Source: Pyrenophora tritici-repentis
Taxonomy: Eukaryota > Ascomycota > Dothideomycetes > Pleosporales > Pleosporaceae
Assembly (NCBI RefSeq): GCF_003171515.1
Contig: NC_089391.1
Coordinates: 3,534,001-3,598,000 of the forward strand
Direction of reading: 5' to 3'
DNA length: 64,000 nucleotides
Shown in pieces: positions 1 to 10,964 of the stretch (positions are counted from its first letter, which is position 1; every line of letters starts with the position of its first letter). The notes beneath the pieces are model-generated. The model saw only the letters and a list, made by a program, of their open reading frames with translations, had not been told where the DNA came from and ran no database searches. Made by a program: the position numbers and the translations under genes.

Positions 1-75
1 TTCAAGGATATAATATGAAGATAGTATGATAGTTTAGGTTAGATGGATATTTTTACAGAATAAGACACTTATATA

Positions 76-95
76 CAGACTTGTCATTAAGCAAA
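76..95 (+). repeat. hAT left terminal inverted repeat
   Basis: It begins CAGACTTGTC and its 20 bases are the exact reverse complement of 3387-3406. Beyond base 20 the two ends diverge. Confidence 0.95.
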
Positions 96-485
96 CGCGT
101 TTGAATAGTTTGTTTGATTTGCTTGACTATAAGCAAATTAAACAAACCAAACGCTGCCTATAGAAATATACAAACAAATCAAACGTACGATCGAAATTTG
201 TTTAGTTTGTTTGACTGTTTGACTAATATTACATAGCGAGCTGTTCTATAGATGATGTCCTAAGGTGTTTTAAGATCGACTTTAATGATGTTTTTGAGAT
301 AGCGGAGGTAGCAATTTCGCGATAGTTTTCTTGTGTTGCATCTAGCTTAGTCATTATATAACTACACGAGCGTCGCTAGCCGTCGATGACCGCTATCTTA
401 TATCCTATCTCCCATCTTCTATATCGCTGTTAGCCATCTTTTGCAGCTACACTACCCTCTCTACAGCACGTTTTAGTGTTTCTCG

Positions 486-3008
486 TTGCCTAACACGCCG
501 AAAATGCCGCTTCGTAACCTAAAACGCGCCGCCGAGGGCACCCCCAGCCCCCACGGCCCCCACAAGCGCGCCAAAACAGCTAAAGGCAGTGCATCGCAGC
601 CTATCCTGATGGACGATTCGCAGCCTGAGCTGTCTATCCGCACCTCGCCACGTAAAGCCCTAGCTGCTGCAGCAAGCCAGGCTACCGAAGACGCGCCGTT
701 CGAGTCGCAGTTGCGCGACGCTATACTAGAAGCTACTATACAACCGCCGGCCGAGGGTAGTAGGGCTGCTACGGAGGCTACAAGTGAGGCTATCGAAGGT
801 GGGGATAATACTGGCTTTGATGACGAGTTTACGGACAACTTTGACGGCATTAATTAGAAGCGTTTACCGCGTTTTACGAAGCTGCTGCGTACGTTAAAGC
901 GCAACAAAAGTTGGGTATATTAGTACGGTTACCGCGTTGCCTCTCTCCGTAAGCCTTATCGTACGTTCTTTGTTTGCAAATACTGCTATTATCGTAAGAT
1001 CTTTTGCGCCTATCTAGAGGTTACAAAGTCGACCAGTAACGCTATCAACTACCTCGCGCAGAAGCTACTTAGCCACGGCTACGATCGCAAGGGCAAACTA
1101 GATTCGATTACACTACCGCGAGGCCAAACGACGCTTAAGATAATAACCAAGGGCGGTGTCGATGTACCTTAAGGCGTCGCTAACAAGCTCGGAAACTTTG
1201 ACGTACAGCGCTTTCGATACGCCGCTGTTACGTGGCTTGTCGATAATAACTACCCTCTCCGCGAGTTCGAAACGCCTGCGTTTAGGCAGATAATAGAGTT
1301 TGCTAACCTAGAGGCAGCTAACGCGCTATAGGTAAGTCATAACAGTGTAGCTAGCTTCGTGATAAGGCTGTATCGCTATATAGAGCCGCAGGTTGTTCAG
1401 ATGCTCTCGTCGGCTATTAGTAAAATCTATATAAGCTTCGATGGCTGGACGACAAAAGGCGGCAAGCGCGGCTTCTTTGGAGTTGTTGCTCATTTTGCTG
1501 ACGCCGACGGCACTATCAGGGACCTACCTATCGCGCTGCCTCAGCTTACGGGCGCCCACACGGGCGAGAGGATAGCTGAAGTTGTCGGCAATATAATCGA
1601 TGTCTTCGGTATAACACGTAGCTAGCTTAGGTACTTTGTGCTCGACAACGCGTACGCTAACGACACCGCCGTCACCAAACTCGCCCAACGCTTTGAATTT
1701 ACAGCAAGCCATCACCGCCTCCGCTGCGGCCCTCACACACTTAACTTAGTCGGACAGATGATTATCTTCGGCTTTGATAAGGACGCGTACGATAATAATT
1801 AGGACGAGCACAAAACAGAGGCAGCCTACCTACAAGAATAGCGGCAGCAAGGTCCGCTTAGTGTACTAATCGATATCATCAACTACATCTAAACACCGCA
1901 ACAACATGATCTTTTTGCTAATTGCCAGCGCCGTGTTAACGCTAAGGCTCCCGACTAAAAGCAGGAAATACTCGAGCTAGTAAAGCCAGTCGTCACGCGC
2001 TGGAACAGCTTTCACGACACCTTTGTACGCGCCGCAAAACTCCATAACGCCGTTGATGAGTACGCCCAAAGCCACATCGAAAGGACGGTGGGCGCCGACG
2101 CGTACGCGCGTAGCCGTAACAATAAGCTCACTAAAGTACCAGCTTAGATGAGATCTAATAGGCTTACGGCTGACGATTAGGCGGTAATAACCTAGTATAT
2201 ATCAGTGTTAGAGCCGCTAAAGGAGGCGACAAAACGGCTTAAAGCTCGCGGTAAAGCTGGCCGTTTCGGCGCGATATACGAGGTTATACCTGTCTTCGAA
2301 GCTATACTTGCCGTGTACGAGCAGCTACTTAAAAACCACGAAAGCGTCGACTATAATGCCAATAGCGCGCTAGAAGATCACCTTCCTATTAACCTACGCG
2401 CAGCTTGGGCAAAGCTTAACGCGTATTACACTAAGCTCGACGAATCACCCGCATACTTTGCCGCTACCTGCCTCCACCTATACTACAAGAACTACTGTGA
2501 GAACAGCTAGCGCGACAAACCGAGCTAGCTTAAGGCAAACAACGCTAGGTTGAAACAACTTTGGGCGTTCTATAAGCCGCAAATACAGCGCCAAAGTCGC
2601 CCACTAGTGCAGCTCTTAAGCGGTATTAACGACGCCATTAACGCGCTCGTTAATGCGGAGCCTTATAGCATTGTTGAGGTGACAGAGATAGATAAGCTGG
2701 AGCGTTGGCGACGGTTTGAACTCCGCTGGACGCAGGAGCAGTTCGAACAAGGTAGTAATCCTGTTAGCTATTAGATAAGCCTACGCCTAAAGTATCCTAA
2801 CCTAGCGCGTATGGCGATCGATATATTAACAATACTAGCCTTAAGTTATGAGTGCGAGCGGCTGTTTAGCGAGCTCGGTGATTTATTAGAGCCAAGGCGA
2901 CGCAAAATTAGGTTACAACTGCTTGCAGCAATACAGTGTATACGAAGCTGGCGCGACGCTGGCTTTAAGCCTCCATCTGATTACAACTTAGGTGTTACGG
3001 ATCCATAG
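486..3008 (+). pseudogene. hAT transposase, killed by in-frame nonsense mutations
   Basis: One reading frame (codons starting at multiples of 3) runs from 486 to 3008 with no frameshift but with 15 internal stops, at 855, 921, 1170, 1329, 1623, 1800, 1839, 1890, 1956, 2145, 2178, 2193, 2508, 2526 and 2772. Twelve are TAG and three TAA, as expected from TGG to TAG and CAA to TAA, the CpA-to-TpA changes of RIP. hAT landmarks survive in order: an N-terminal zinc-finger-like segment with CKYC (about 970), FDGWT (about 1437), a CGPHTLNL stretch (about 1729), TRWNSFHD (about 1996), and the C-terminal dimerisation domain with YECERLFSELG (about 2847) and a terminal SW motif. The normal size would be about 840 residues. 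Confidence 0.93.
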
Positions 3009-3386
3009 ACTCGCTCGGCCCATGGCCCCCATATCGATAAGATCCTTATCTTATCGGACTAGCGCCTTGGCGCCCACAGCATAAGTTCGGGCTCACAACG
3101 TAGATAGCTCGATAGCTTGTATCTTGTCAAATCCAATCTTTCTTGATCGATCCCTCACATTAGGCGATGTAACTGACGCTGAGGTAGCTGCAATATACGA
3201 AATATGCAAGTAGGACAGCGAAGCTTAGTAATATATACGATATACGATTAGATCAGCACCTAAACAGTATCAAATCTATTAAACTTTTAAACAAACGGCC
3301 TCCTAAAACACTATCAAACTAAACAACTTAAATACAATCTTAAGTTTTGTACAAACAAATCAAATCAGCGTCCAAAGTTTGTTTGA

Positions 3387-3406
3387 TTTGCTTAATGACA
3401 AGTCTG
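3387..3406 (-). repeat. hAT right terminal inverted repeat
   Basis: It ends ...GACAAGTCTG and is the exact reverse complement of 76-95. It is followed at once by the second copy of the 8-bp target duplication (3407-3414). Confidence 0.95.
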
Positions 3407-3666
3407 CTTATATACATTTGAAGTCGCCTTTGTCAAGTGATTTAGTCATGTGACCGCATCTGCGTGATGGAATGTTAGCAACTTGTAATGTTATTCGCGC
3501 AAGAATCACCTATCGTCAATAGTCTCGCTCGACACATGTATTAAGATAATTCATCCAAGACTAATCCATGATGAGAATTTCAAGCCCATGCTCTTCTTCA
3601 TCGTTACGTATATATACATGTACCTTTCCTACTACTACTACAACATCTCGCTCGTTCCAAAAGATC

Positions 3667-4560
3667 CTACACACCGCGCTTTTCTAGTTCGTGCAAAACA
3701 GGAGCATTGTTTCCCTCAAGCTCCGCAGGTGGCTCTTCCCTTGGAACGAACACACTATTTCTACCCATTTCTTGTGGCTTAGCCTCGGCCGTATATATTT
3801 CCGGTTTGATGTCTTGCGGCGGCAACTCATTGATGTTGTTTCCGGGAGCTTCAGGTGGCTGGGGTACAGTAGGAGGCTGTTCAAGTGCCTTTTTCTTGTT
3901 GCGACGATGACGATGAACAAAGAATAAAGCGAGGCCGATGAGAGCGAGACCACCTACGCCGCCAACAACTCCGCCAACTATGGCTCCAGTGTGGTTTTTG
4001 CTGGGGGTGTTGGCGGTGCTTGAGGATGTCGATGGGTTGGAGGTGGGACGTGTGGGGTTTCCGGAGATGCTTGACGATTGAGGCGGTGTGCATGCATCGA
4101 TACTGTAGTAAACCCATGAGGAGTTATAGCACGTAGCTAGCTGTGCGAACTGGAGGGCGGTGGAGGAACAAGGCACGAACTCCTCAGCATCGGTGCCATA
4201 GATAGTAGCTGGAGACAGGTCAGTGGATAGGACTCTTTCCTTGTTTCTCGAAATCAATCGTCTGCTCACCACTGCAGCCCGAGTCAAGGCCCACAACCTA
4301 AGGCACGTTAGTGTCTGTCTCACGTGCAGTCTTCTCGTTGGCGTCATCGTCCATACCTGAAAACTTCCAAATTTTCCATTGTCAGCCAATCTTAGGCATG
4401 TGCCATTTGGGTATCCGTTTTCTGCTTGTATGCTCTGGAACGAGTTCTTGCACTGATCGTCCGTGAACGTGGCAATGGTTGAGCCAGAGACACGATGAAG
4501 TATTGCAGTTGCGAAGATAAGGCTGAAAGCCATCGATACACGAAACCCGAGTTCAACCAT
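3667..4560 (-). CDS. Secreted/plasma-membrane single-pass protein, cysteine-containing ectodomain
   Basis: The frame looks open throughout, but the middle makes sense only if two introns are removed: 4298-4356 (59 bp, GTATGG...TTAG with a CACTAAC branch site) and 4209-4269 (61 bp, GTGAGC...CAG with CTGAC). Their sum, 120, is a multiple of three, which hides them. The spliced product is about 257 aa: signal peptide (residues 1-26), an ectodomain of about 110 residues with regularly spaced Cys, a Ser/Thr/Pro-rich stalk, a Gly/Val/Leu-rich membrane helix (GAIVGGVVGG...), a basic stop-transfer RHRRNKKK and a Pro-rich cytoplasmic tail. The architecture resembles Mid2/WSC-type fungal surface sensors, though I do not recognise a named family. 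It lies 253 bp from the hAT insertion. Confidence 0.8.
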   Translation of the reverse strand: MVELGFRVSMAFSLIFATAILHRVSGSTIATFTDDQCKNSFQSIQAENGYPNGTCLRLADNGKFGSFQVWTMTPTRRLHVRQTLTCLRLWALTRAAVVSRRLISRNKERVLSTDLSPATIYGTDAEEFVPCSSTALQFAQLATCYNSSWVYYSIDACTPPQSSSISGNPTRPTSNPSTSSSTANTPSKNHTGAIVGGVVGGVGGLALIGLALFFVHRHRRNKKKALEQPPTVPQPPEAPGNNINELPPQDIKPEIYTAEAKPQEMGRNSVFVPREEPPAELEGNNAPVLHELEKRGV

Positions 4561-5477
4561 TATAGCGTCGAGTGGGTGAGACTTGCTGCTATGTTAGGGC
4601 CGCTCCGCGAGAATGAGCTTGAGAAGCGCAAGAGTGGCAGACACAAAAGGTGGGCTGAAGCTTTCTTCTCGTAAATGCGGCTCAAGCGAATGACTAAAGA
4701 AGCTTATTGCATCGTCACAAGGCTGTCACGCGATAAGAAGTGATGGATTGCTTGCCATGCAAAATTTCAGCTTGGTCTCTTCACCGCGTTGATCGCCTAC
4801 CGTGGGCAAGAGCTGCACTGACTCGCATATGCACACTCGGTTTGAGCGAGCGGGGAAGTTGAGATCCGCCAATCCAAACATTTCCTTGCAAATCTTCGCT
4901 GCTTCCGGTGCTTCTTAATACGCTCTGTGGTGCATGAGGGCATGCGGCTTCAAGCCATGGGGCCACAAACAAATTGGTGGTTCTAGCGGCCGTCCCAATA
5001 CAAGACTTGCCCGCGATCTAGTGCGAACAGATCCGGCAGGCTTCCTCCGAGGAGGGAAATTCTAAAATAGTGATTCCTCTAGGGTGTCTTCGTAAGCAAA
5101 TCTTGCATTGCAACAGGATGGAAATCCTGGACAGTGCGGGATGCTTGCAGTGGAACACGAACTACTAAGCGATCTCGGCCACCGACGAACCACTGACCTC
5201 CAGAATCCCACTTGTGGCTTGCGTTTTCTGGAGTCATTGGCCCTCATTATTTCGTCTGGCCTGCCAGAAATGGAACTGTGCCAAAAATGCGACTTCTTGG
5301 ACGTCGTCGGTGGAGTGGATGGAGGCTGAGGCTGTACATACAGCCTCGTCAAGAAGTCTACACCGACATGGCTGGCAACAAGTATATAATGTCTCTCGCC
5401 GGCGTGAATGAATTCGGCACACTCCAACAAGCACAACAAAGCAACCAAAGCAACAACACTACAGCACAATAATCAAT
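4561..5477. promoter_or_regulatory. Divergent intergenic region between two secretory-pathway genes
   Basis: It separates the starts of the minus-strand membrane protein and the plus-strand secreted protein. A TATA-box-like TATATAA lies at 5383-5389, about 90 bp before the plus-strand ATG. The short open frames on both strands look like chance ORFs. Nothing else is visible. Confidence 0.55.
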
Positions 5478-6128
5478 ATGCGCGCCTCAATCATCATCGC
5501 ACTTTCTTCCCTCAGCCTCACCGTCCTCGGCTGCACCAAAGTGACCAAGGTTACCCACACCTTTTACGGTTACCCAGATAACGATCCGGCTGGTGAGTCG
5601 GCATGCAACCTCACTATCAAACCTCGTGTATAACCGCTGCTAACGATTCGTCAGGCCCAGCAACCGCTTACGACTGTGGCCGCGGCTTCAAAGCTGGTGG
5701 CACGGGCACCTACACCGATCCCTTGACCTTTGCCTCTGCGCCTGGCGAGTTCACAAAGTGTGAAGTCATCTACGACCCCTACACGCGCAAGTACCTTCGA
5801 TTTGAAGACTACTGCGCTCAGTGCACTACCGACTGGAGCGCCAGTCCGCGCATCAACCACATCGATGTGTGGACCGGTAGCCCAACTGTGAACGGAGGAC
5901 AGGAACAGATCCAGTGTGAGAACGATCTCACCCCCGGCGACAGGACCCAGACCATCGTACGACAGCCGTCCGCCAATCTTCCCGTTGACTGTAAGTGCTC
6001 TGCATGACGCTCGAACAAGGAAGATATGCTGACATAGATTAGCGACCAAACTTTACGTCAAGGGTGCCAGCCCGGCATGCAGGACCAGCCACGTGTATCA
6101 GAGCTACAACATTGGCGATTACTGCTAG
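5478..6128 (+). CDS. Small cysteine-containing secreted protein
   Basis: There are three exons: 5478-5592, 5655-5990 and 6043-6128. The introns are 5593-5654 (GTGAGT...CAG) and 5991-6042 (GTAAGT...TAG, with a TGCTGAC branch site), and phase is kept at both junctions. The product is about 178 aa: a signal peptide (MRASIIIALSS...), then a mature domain with about nine Cys including a CAQC motif, conserved-looking YGYPDNDP near the N-terminus, a Gly-rich AGGTGTY turn and HIDVWTG. It ends ...GDYC. The layout (FYG start, AYDCG, Gly-rich turn, HIDVWTG) recalls a fungal secreted family possibly of the double-psi beta-barrel type; this is from general recognition and not proven. Its size, secretion and position near a transposon make it an effector-type candidate. 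Confidence 0.82.
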
Positions 6129-7221
6129 ACGGCAGCAGGGTAGATATGCGGGAATATGGCAGGGTGCAAGGCTTGTCTTGTGATCGTGTAAACTTCACAG
6201 TCGTTTCCGTTTGATAGTCGCTGTATATAGAAGTGTCCAAAAATCAAATATCCATCAAACTTAGTCACTGAACTTGCGATTGCTGTGATTTTCTTCATTG
6301 ACAACTGGAAATAAGCTTCATGAGTGTGAGATCCAGACTGGGCGGCGGGCCGGGGCCGAGCTGTCAAACGAACGCAGCCAGCCTATCGGGCCGTTTACCC
6401 TTCCGGGCCCTAGACCCACAATCAGTCAGCAAACAGCCCCCACGATGGCTCCCGTGTCGATGCGAAATATGCAGGTGTGGCGGTGTGGCTGGTACAAGGC
6501 TCGGTCTTCGTTACCGGTAGGGTGCTGAGGTCCGAGATCTCCCGTGCGCCTGAAAGCAATCCTCATTTCCACATGTTGATGATCGGAGAAAACCCCCAGC
6601 CAATGCTTGAGAAACTGAGCTGTACTCGCCTGGGAACTGACAGTACATGCTCTTTGATGGGTGTCTCCATCGTCTTCAGAACCATCAACATGTTTGGCTT
6701 CTCCTGTCTTCTTCCATATGCACATTGACGCCAACTTGGCAGTCACGAGAGCTTCTTCAGTACCCTAGATCAAGACTAAAAACCTTGGAAGGGTTGAGGT
6801 CCCTGGCGTGTTATACAGCTATGCAATGCTGACCGACGATATATACAGTTTGATAGAATACGTTGAGCTCGAGAATGTTCTGAGTTGAGATTCGGCCACA
6901 AAGTCAACTGCTGCATCGTTGGCGAGCTCGGACAATGTTGAGAAGATTCATAGTGCTCGAGTGCACATCTTGCTCCCTGAAAATCTGAATATATTATCAA
7001 AAGTGTGAAAATTGTCGTAGATTATGAAGAACGAAACGTACCTAGGTATGTGTACTGCGGTCAGCAGACGCGACTCTTCCAGCGATGACGTCGTAAAATC
7101 GTAAACCCCAGCCGCACGTCCCCACGTATACTCCCACACAACAATCTGCTCTATACCTATCACAGAACGATGGCACGCTCTGACAATCCTCACTATACCC
7201 TCCCAATGGAACCACTCAGGC
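6129..7221. other. Intergenic region, no gene seen
   Basis: This is 1.1 kb between two plus-strand genes. Short ORFs on both strands have no recognisable protein character. A 5' exon of the following TPR/SET gene could lie near 7170, where an ATG opens a frame that closes within 70 bp, but no consistent splice could be fixed. Confidence 0.5.
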
Positions 7222-8416
7222 ATGGTATCCCGGTCTGGAACCACTCAATCTCAACAGCCACTAGACCTACGTATGTTTGAAAGTGCCCTACGCCTTTTTG
7301 ATGATCAGATCAACCGCTCGTCTTACGATGCCAACCACTGGGTCCGACGCGGATCTTTCATGAGAGAACATGGGTTTCCTGAGATTGCAGTAGGAGATGC
7401 TTTCAAGGCCAAGCTTCTGTTGGATCGCGAACCTGCCAATCTTGAGGCAAGGAAAGCAGTCTACGAAATCCTTGGTCAAGCTCTTTTGGGTTGCCACTGC
7501 CATTGGGAAGCAGCTGAATTGTGGGAAGAAGCATTGAAACAATATCCCAGATGGGGTATGGCGGGTGAGAAAGCTACTGACCTCCGCGAGCTTTTGAGGA
7601 GGAAGGAGGCCGCAGCTGCATCACTGGGAGGCACGCCACAAGAGCAGAAAGATAGACTAAAAGACGGAGGCGTATTCACAGTGAATTACCGATGGACGGA
7701 GTTCTCCTGGACGCCAGAGCGCTCTCTCACAAGATCCTCGAAACTTGTAGCTCTGATTAACGAAGAGCTTCGTGGGAAAGATGGTGAAACAACATGCTAC
7801 CTCGCTCGAAGCACCCTCGCTGCGGATGGAAACGACGACATGCTAGGCATGTTTGCCAGCCATGAAATGCAAAACGGCGAGTGTATACTAACCGATCGCA
7901 CCGCAACAGGTGTCTGCAGTACTCCCGCACCAAACTCATGCGCTAACTGCTACGCTTCCCTCCCAGACACGCCTCAACAAGCCCCATGTTGTTCCGAAGC
8001 CTTCTGCTCACCCGAATGTCTCAACCTTGCGATGAAAACCTACCATAAAGCCCTCTGCGGCAAAGACTTTACCTGGCTCCAACGCCCCACCGTCGGCCTC
8101 TCCCACAACGCCTCACCCCTACGCCCCCTTCTTATGCTCCGCTTCCTCACCACCGGCGTTCAAAATCTTACCCTCAGACCACCCACTCATCGCGCGCCTG
8201 CAACCGCTCTCCAACAAACACCACATCGACGTCTTCACGCTCACCGAATCCGTCGCTATCCCTCTCAAGATCCTCGAGCAGCTAGGCGTGGACATCTTCG
8301 CCAACCGCAACTTCGACACGGGTGTCTTACAGCCCATATGGACGCGTCTGGCGAACAATAAAGCAGCGGAAAGGGATGGGAAGTTGGGGTATGTGGATGA
8401 TATTTACGGAGTGTGA
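7222..8416 (+). pseudogene. TPR-SET-MYND protein (lysine methyltransferase-like), frameshifted and C-terminally truncated
   Basis: The first frame gives an N-terminal TPR-like segment (residues 10-110, with EIAVGDAFKAKLLL), then the beginning of a SET domain (MLGMFASHEMQNGECIL, about residue 210) and an inserted MYND-type zinc finger with CANC, CCSEAFCSPEC and YHKALC (about 238-282). Between about 8150 and 8185 the coding signal moves to the +1 frame, where a family-like sequence continues (DHPLIARLQPLSNKHHIDVF..., VDIFANRNFDTG) to a TGA at 8414-8416. The catalytic second half of SET, normally carrying NHSC and GEEL-type motifs, is absent, and nothing like it follows before the next gene. Loss of the catalytic core argues for a real pseudogene. 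The start codon is uncertain because a 5' exon may be missing. Confidence 0.8.
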
Positions 8417-8551
8417 TATCTTGTTTCAAACTAGACGTTGTGGGAAGCTAAGTGGGGATATAGAGTCCAACATAAGCCATCTACCAAGCAGTCATATAAC
8501 TTTCACTACACCATAACACGAATAAGCGCCACGCCCAACAACCTACATCGC

Positions 8552-10510
8552 CTACTCCACCACCCTACCCTTACCCTTACTACTCCCCTCAATCTCATCA
8601 TCAGCATCTCTTGGAAACTGCACACCCATCGCCCTCATCATATTTCCCGCCGGACCCGCCATACCCGCCTGTCCCTTGAACGCCTTGAGCATATTGTCCA
8701 CAAGATTATAGTCCTCATCCAGCAGGTCCTCATCCTCATCTTCCCCATTCTCTTCACCAACATCCTCCAGCTTCCCCTTACCCTTGACGTCCGCCAGCAG
8801 CCCAGTGCCCGGTTTACGAGTCGGTTTAGCATCCAGGTTGAGGGCGCCATGGCTAAACAGTTCCGCCTCCATCATCTCACTCAATTTCTTGATCTCGTCA
8901 TCTTCTTCCTGCTCGGCGTCTTGTTCAAGTGCCAGTGCGCGCGCTTCGTCTGTTAGCATTGCTTTCTCAGCGGCGGGGAGTGTCATAAATTTCTCGTAAG
9001 CTTTTTCGTAGTCGGCGTATTCGGCGTCGGCTTCTGCGTCGTCGTCGGTGTCGGTGTCATCGTCATCGGAGTCATCATCGGAGTCAGGCTTCCTGGTGAA
9101 TTTAGGTGGGGCCTTATTTCTACCCTTTGTGTTAGTTTTGGTGTTGGTTGAGGGCGGTGGGGAATCGCTGTCTTCTGGGTCGTCCCAGCCCCGGGCTTCG
9201 CCGTCGGAGTCGTTGTCTATGTCCATTGGGTCCGGGATCCCGTCTGCACCTTCGGCGCCGGCTTCATTGTCGGCTAGGAAGTCGTTGAACCGCTCGACCA
9301 TCTTTTTGAGATTCTCTTGTGCAGCTTTGTCGCCGAATGCGTCTTTGGCGCCGCTTCCTTTGCCTTCGAGCTCTTTTTCAAACTCGGCAAAGTCAATGTT
9401 GAGCCACCCTTCGTCGTCTTCGCGTTTGGGCCAGCTTGCAATTTCGGCGTCGGTGGGAAGCGTGTCGTCGCCACTTTCGAGGTCTTCGAGTAGGAGAGAA
9501 ATCTCGCGCGTAGATTTGTAGGAGCTGTAGATTGGGTAAGAGAGAAGCATTTGCATGCCTGCTGCTATTTTGATGCCAATCTCGGCTTTCTCGGTTGACT
9601 TGCCGGCCTTGATGAGGTGCTCCAGTGCGGCGTCCCATGGTGCTGGCGGTTCCCAGTGCTGTCCGAGAAGTTGGGCGTATAGCACTTTTGTGAATCGCAC
9701 GCTAACGTCAACAGAGTCTTCGGGTGGGAAAATTAGGGGTTCCTTGGTCTTGCTGGGCTGAAGAAGTCGAATCGAAATAGGATCGCGTAAGTAAAAGGCT
9801 TCAACTACTGGTGCAATGTAGGACGGGTTTACGTGTAGCATGTGAGCGACTTTCCTCGGGAGTGGGACTGTTGCATGATGCTGGTTTTCTGAGATGGCAG
9901 CTGGATACCCGCTCAGACGATGAAATGCCTCCTTTTCAACCTTGACATACTGCTGAAGTCGTCCCGGCGTAGCGTCGATGATTTGCAGTGCTTGCGCCTG
10001 CGTGAGGGGCGCAGGCTCCTCCTCTTTACCCAGGGGTATGATAAGAAGCCGATGACAGTTGATCCATACCCTGTTCTCTGCGACTTCAGGATTCAGCCAC
10101 TTCGGCAACGCATTCGCAGCTTCGATCAGCAGAAACTCCCCATCGCTATCATAGATTCGTATCCAAGCATCTTTAAACTCTTTACTGAGCTCACGCAAGA
10201 GATACACAATAAGCCACTCGTCTGCCACACTGTCGCCGTAGTTTGTGCGCCCCCTGAGTAGCCATTGCCGCTCTTCTCGCACAAGCTCTAGCTTGAGCGA
10301 GTCCCTTTGCCAGATGTATTCTTTGAGAAACTTCTTTTCCAGGATACTAAGAGCACGTTGGAATGCTTGGAGGCGCTCTCGGGTTTGAATGTCGGAAAGT
10401 CGGGAGTCGATGATGAAGACCATGTATTCGACGACGTCGTCAGGTAGCTTTTTGGGGAAGCCGTCGAAGCCTTCGCCGAACCACTTCAGGTCATCTTTTG
10501 GGCCGTCCAT
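8552..10510 (-). CDS. SGT1/ecdysoneless family protein
   Basis: An intronless 652-aa frame starts at the ATG at 10508-10510. The N-terminal two thirds match the SGT1/Ecd family (PF07093 type), with the opening DDVVEYMVFIIDSR, then DEWLIVYLLRELSKEF and WIRIYDSDGEFLLIEAA. The C-terminal third is very acidic and low in complexity (Asp/Glu/Ser runs about 430-500). In yeasts, flies and humans the family acts in transcription and pre-mRNA splicing and contacts Prp8-type factors; it should not be confused with the SGT1 Hsp90 co-chaperone. Its stop lies 135 bp beyond the end of the broken SET gene in convergent orientation. Length and domain order look normal. Confidence 0.9.
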   Translation of the reverse strand: MDGPKDDLKWFGEGFDGFPKKLPDDVVEYMVFIIDSRLSDIQTRERLQAFQRALSILEKKFLKEYIWQRDSLKLELVREERQWLLRGRTNYGDSVADEWLIVYLLRELSKEFKDAWIRIYDSDGEFLLIEAANALPKWLNPEVAENRVWINCHRLLIIPLGKEEEPAPLTQAQALQIIDATPGRLQQYVKVEKEAFHRLSGYPAAISENQHHATVPLPRKVAHMLHVNPSYIAPVVEAFYLRDPISIRLLQPSKTKEPLIFPPEDSVDVSVRFTKVLYAQLLGQHWEPPAPWDAALEHLIKAGKSTEKAEIGIKIAAGMQMLLSYPIYSSYKSTREISLLLEDLESGDDTLPTDAEIASWPKREDDEGWLNIDFAEFEKELEGKGSGAKDAFGDKAAQENLKKMVERFNDFLADNEAGAEGADGIPDPMDIDNDSDGEARGWDDPEDSDSPPPSTNTKTNTKGRNKAPPKFTRKPDSDDDSDDDDTDTDDDAEADAEYADYEKAYEKFMTLPAAEKAMLTDEARALALEQDAEQEEDDEIKKLSEMMEAELFSHGALNLDAKPTRKPGTGLLADVKGKGKLEDVGEENGEDEDEDLLDEDYNLVDNMLKAFKGQAGMAGPAGNMMRAMGVQFPRDADDEIEGSSKGKGRVVE

Positions 10511-10964
10511 GGTGAGATTTCAGATTGTATATAAAGACTTCGATCTCAGTTTCCCAAGCTCTTGCGTATATCAGACCTCAAGTTCTGATGGACTACCCAG
10601 ATGTCACACCTGGAATATTCGCCAGGGGATTTCTCGAGAATTTTATTCTTGGGTATGCTCTGCAGATTGCTAGAAATATGTTTTGCCAGTCTCGGGATTC
10701 ATGGGGATGGTTGAAATGACGTTTGCGTTTTTCCTGTAGGCGGCAAGGTGATAACGTGACTGGGCTAGAGGCGCGATTTTCGGTTCTTGCCTAGTCCGGC
10801 TAGTTGCGGGCTGTACCCCTGCCCTGGTCCAAGCGTCCCAAACAAACAACACTGAACATGCCCAACTATGGCGAGAGGAGACTGAACTACACACTACTGG
10901 AAGTGTATGCGCAAAGCAACCCTATATTTCTCTCCCCCATGCGTTCCTAAAGTATACACATACT
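10511..10964. promoter_or_regulatory. Divergent promoter between SGT1-like and MTOC coiled-coil genes
   Basis: A 454-bp gap separates two divergent starts and must hold both promoters. No clear TATA box is seen on either side. Confidence 0.5.

Larger units (their letters stand above)
76..3406 (+). mobile_element. hAT-superfamily DNA transposon, complete but inactivated
   Basis: A 3,331-bp element is bounded by perfect 20-bp terminal inverted repeats (76-95 and 3387-3406) and flanked by an identical 8-bp direct repeat CTTATATA (68-75 and 3407-3414). An 8-bp target duplication is the hallmark of hAT insertion. Both ends carry further subterminal copies of a TTTGTTTGATTTGC-like motif in both orientations (about 100-215 and 3290-3395), as is usual for transposase binding in this superfamily. 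The interior encodes one transposase frame ruined by stops. The intact TIRs and duplication suggest it could still be moved in trans if an active relative exists elsewhere in the genome; that is inference. Confidence 0.95.

Noticed and set aside
486..857. A 123-codon frame that could pass as a stand-alone gene
   Set aside because: It is the N-terminal piece of the transposase frame, which continues in register past the TAG at 855.
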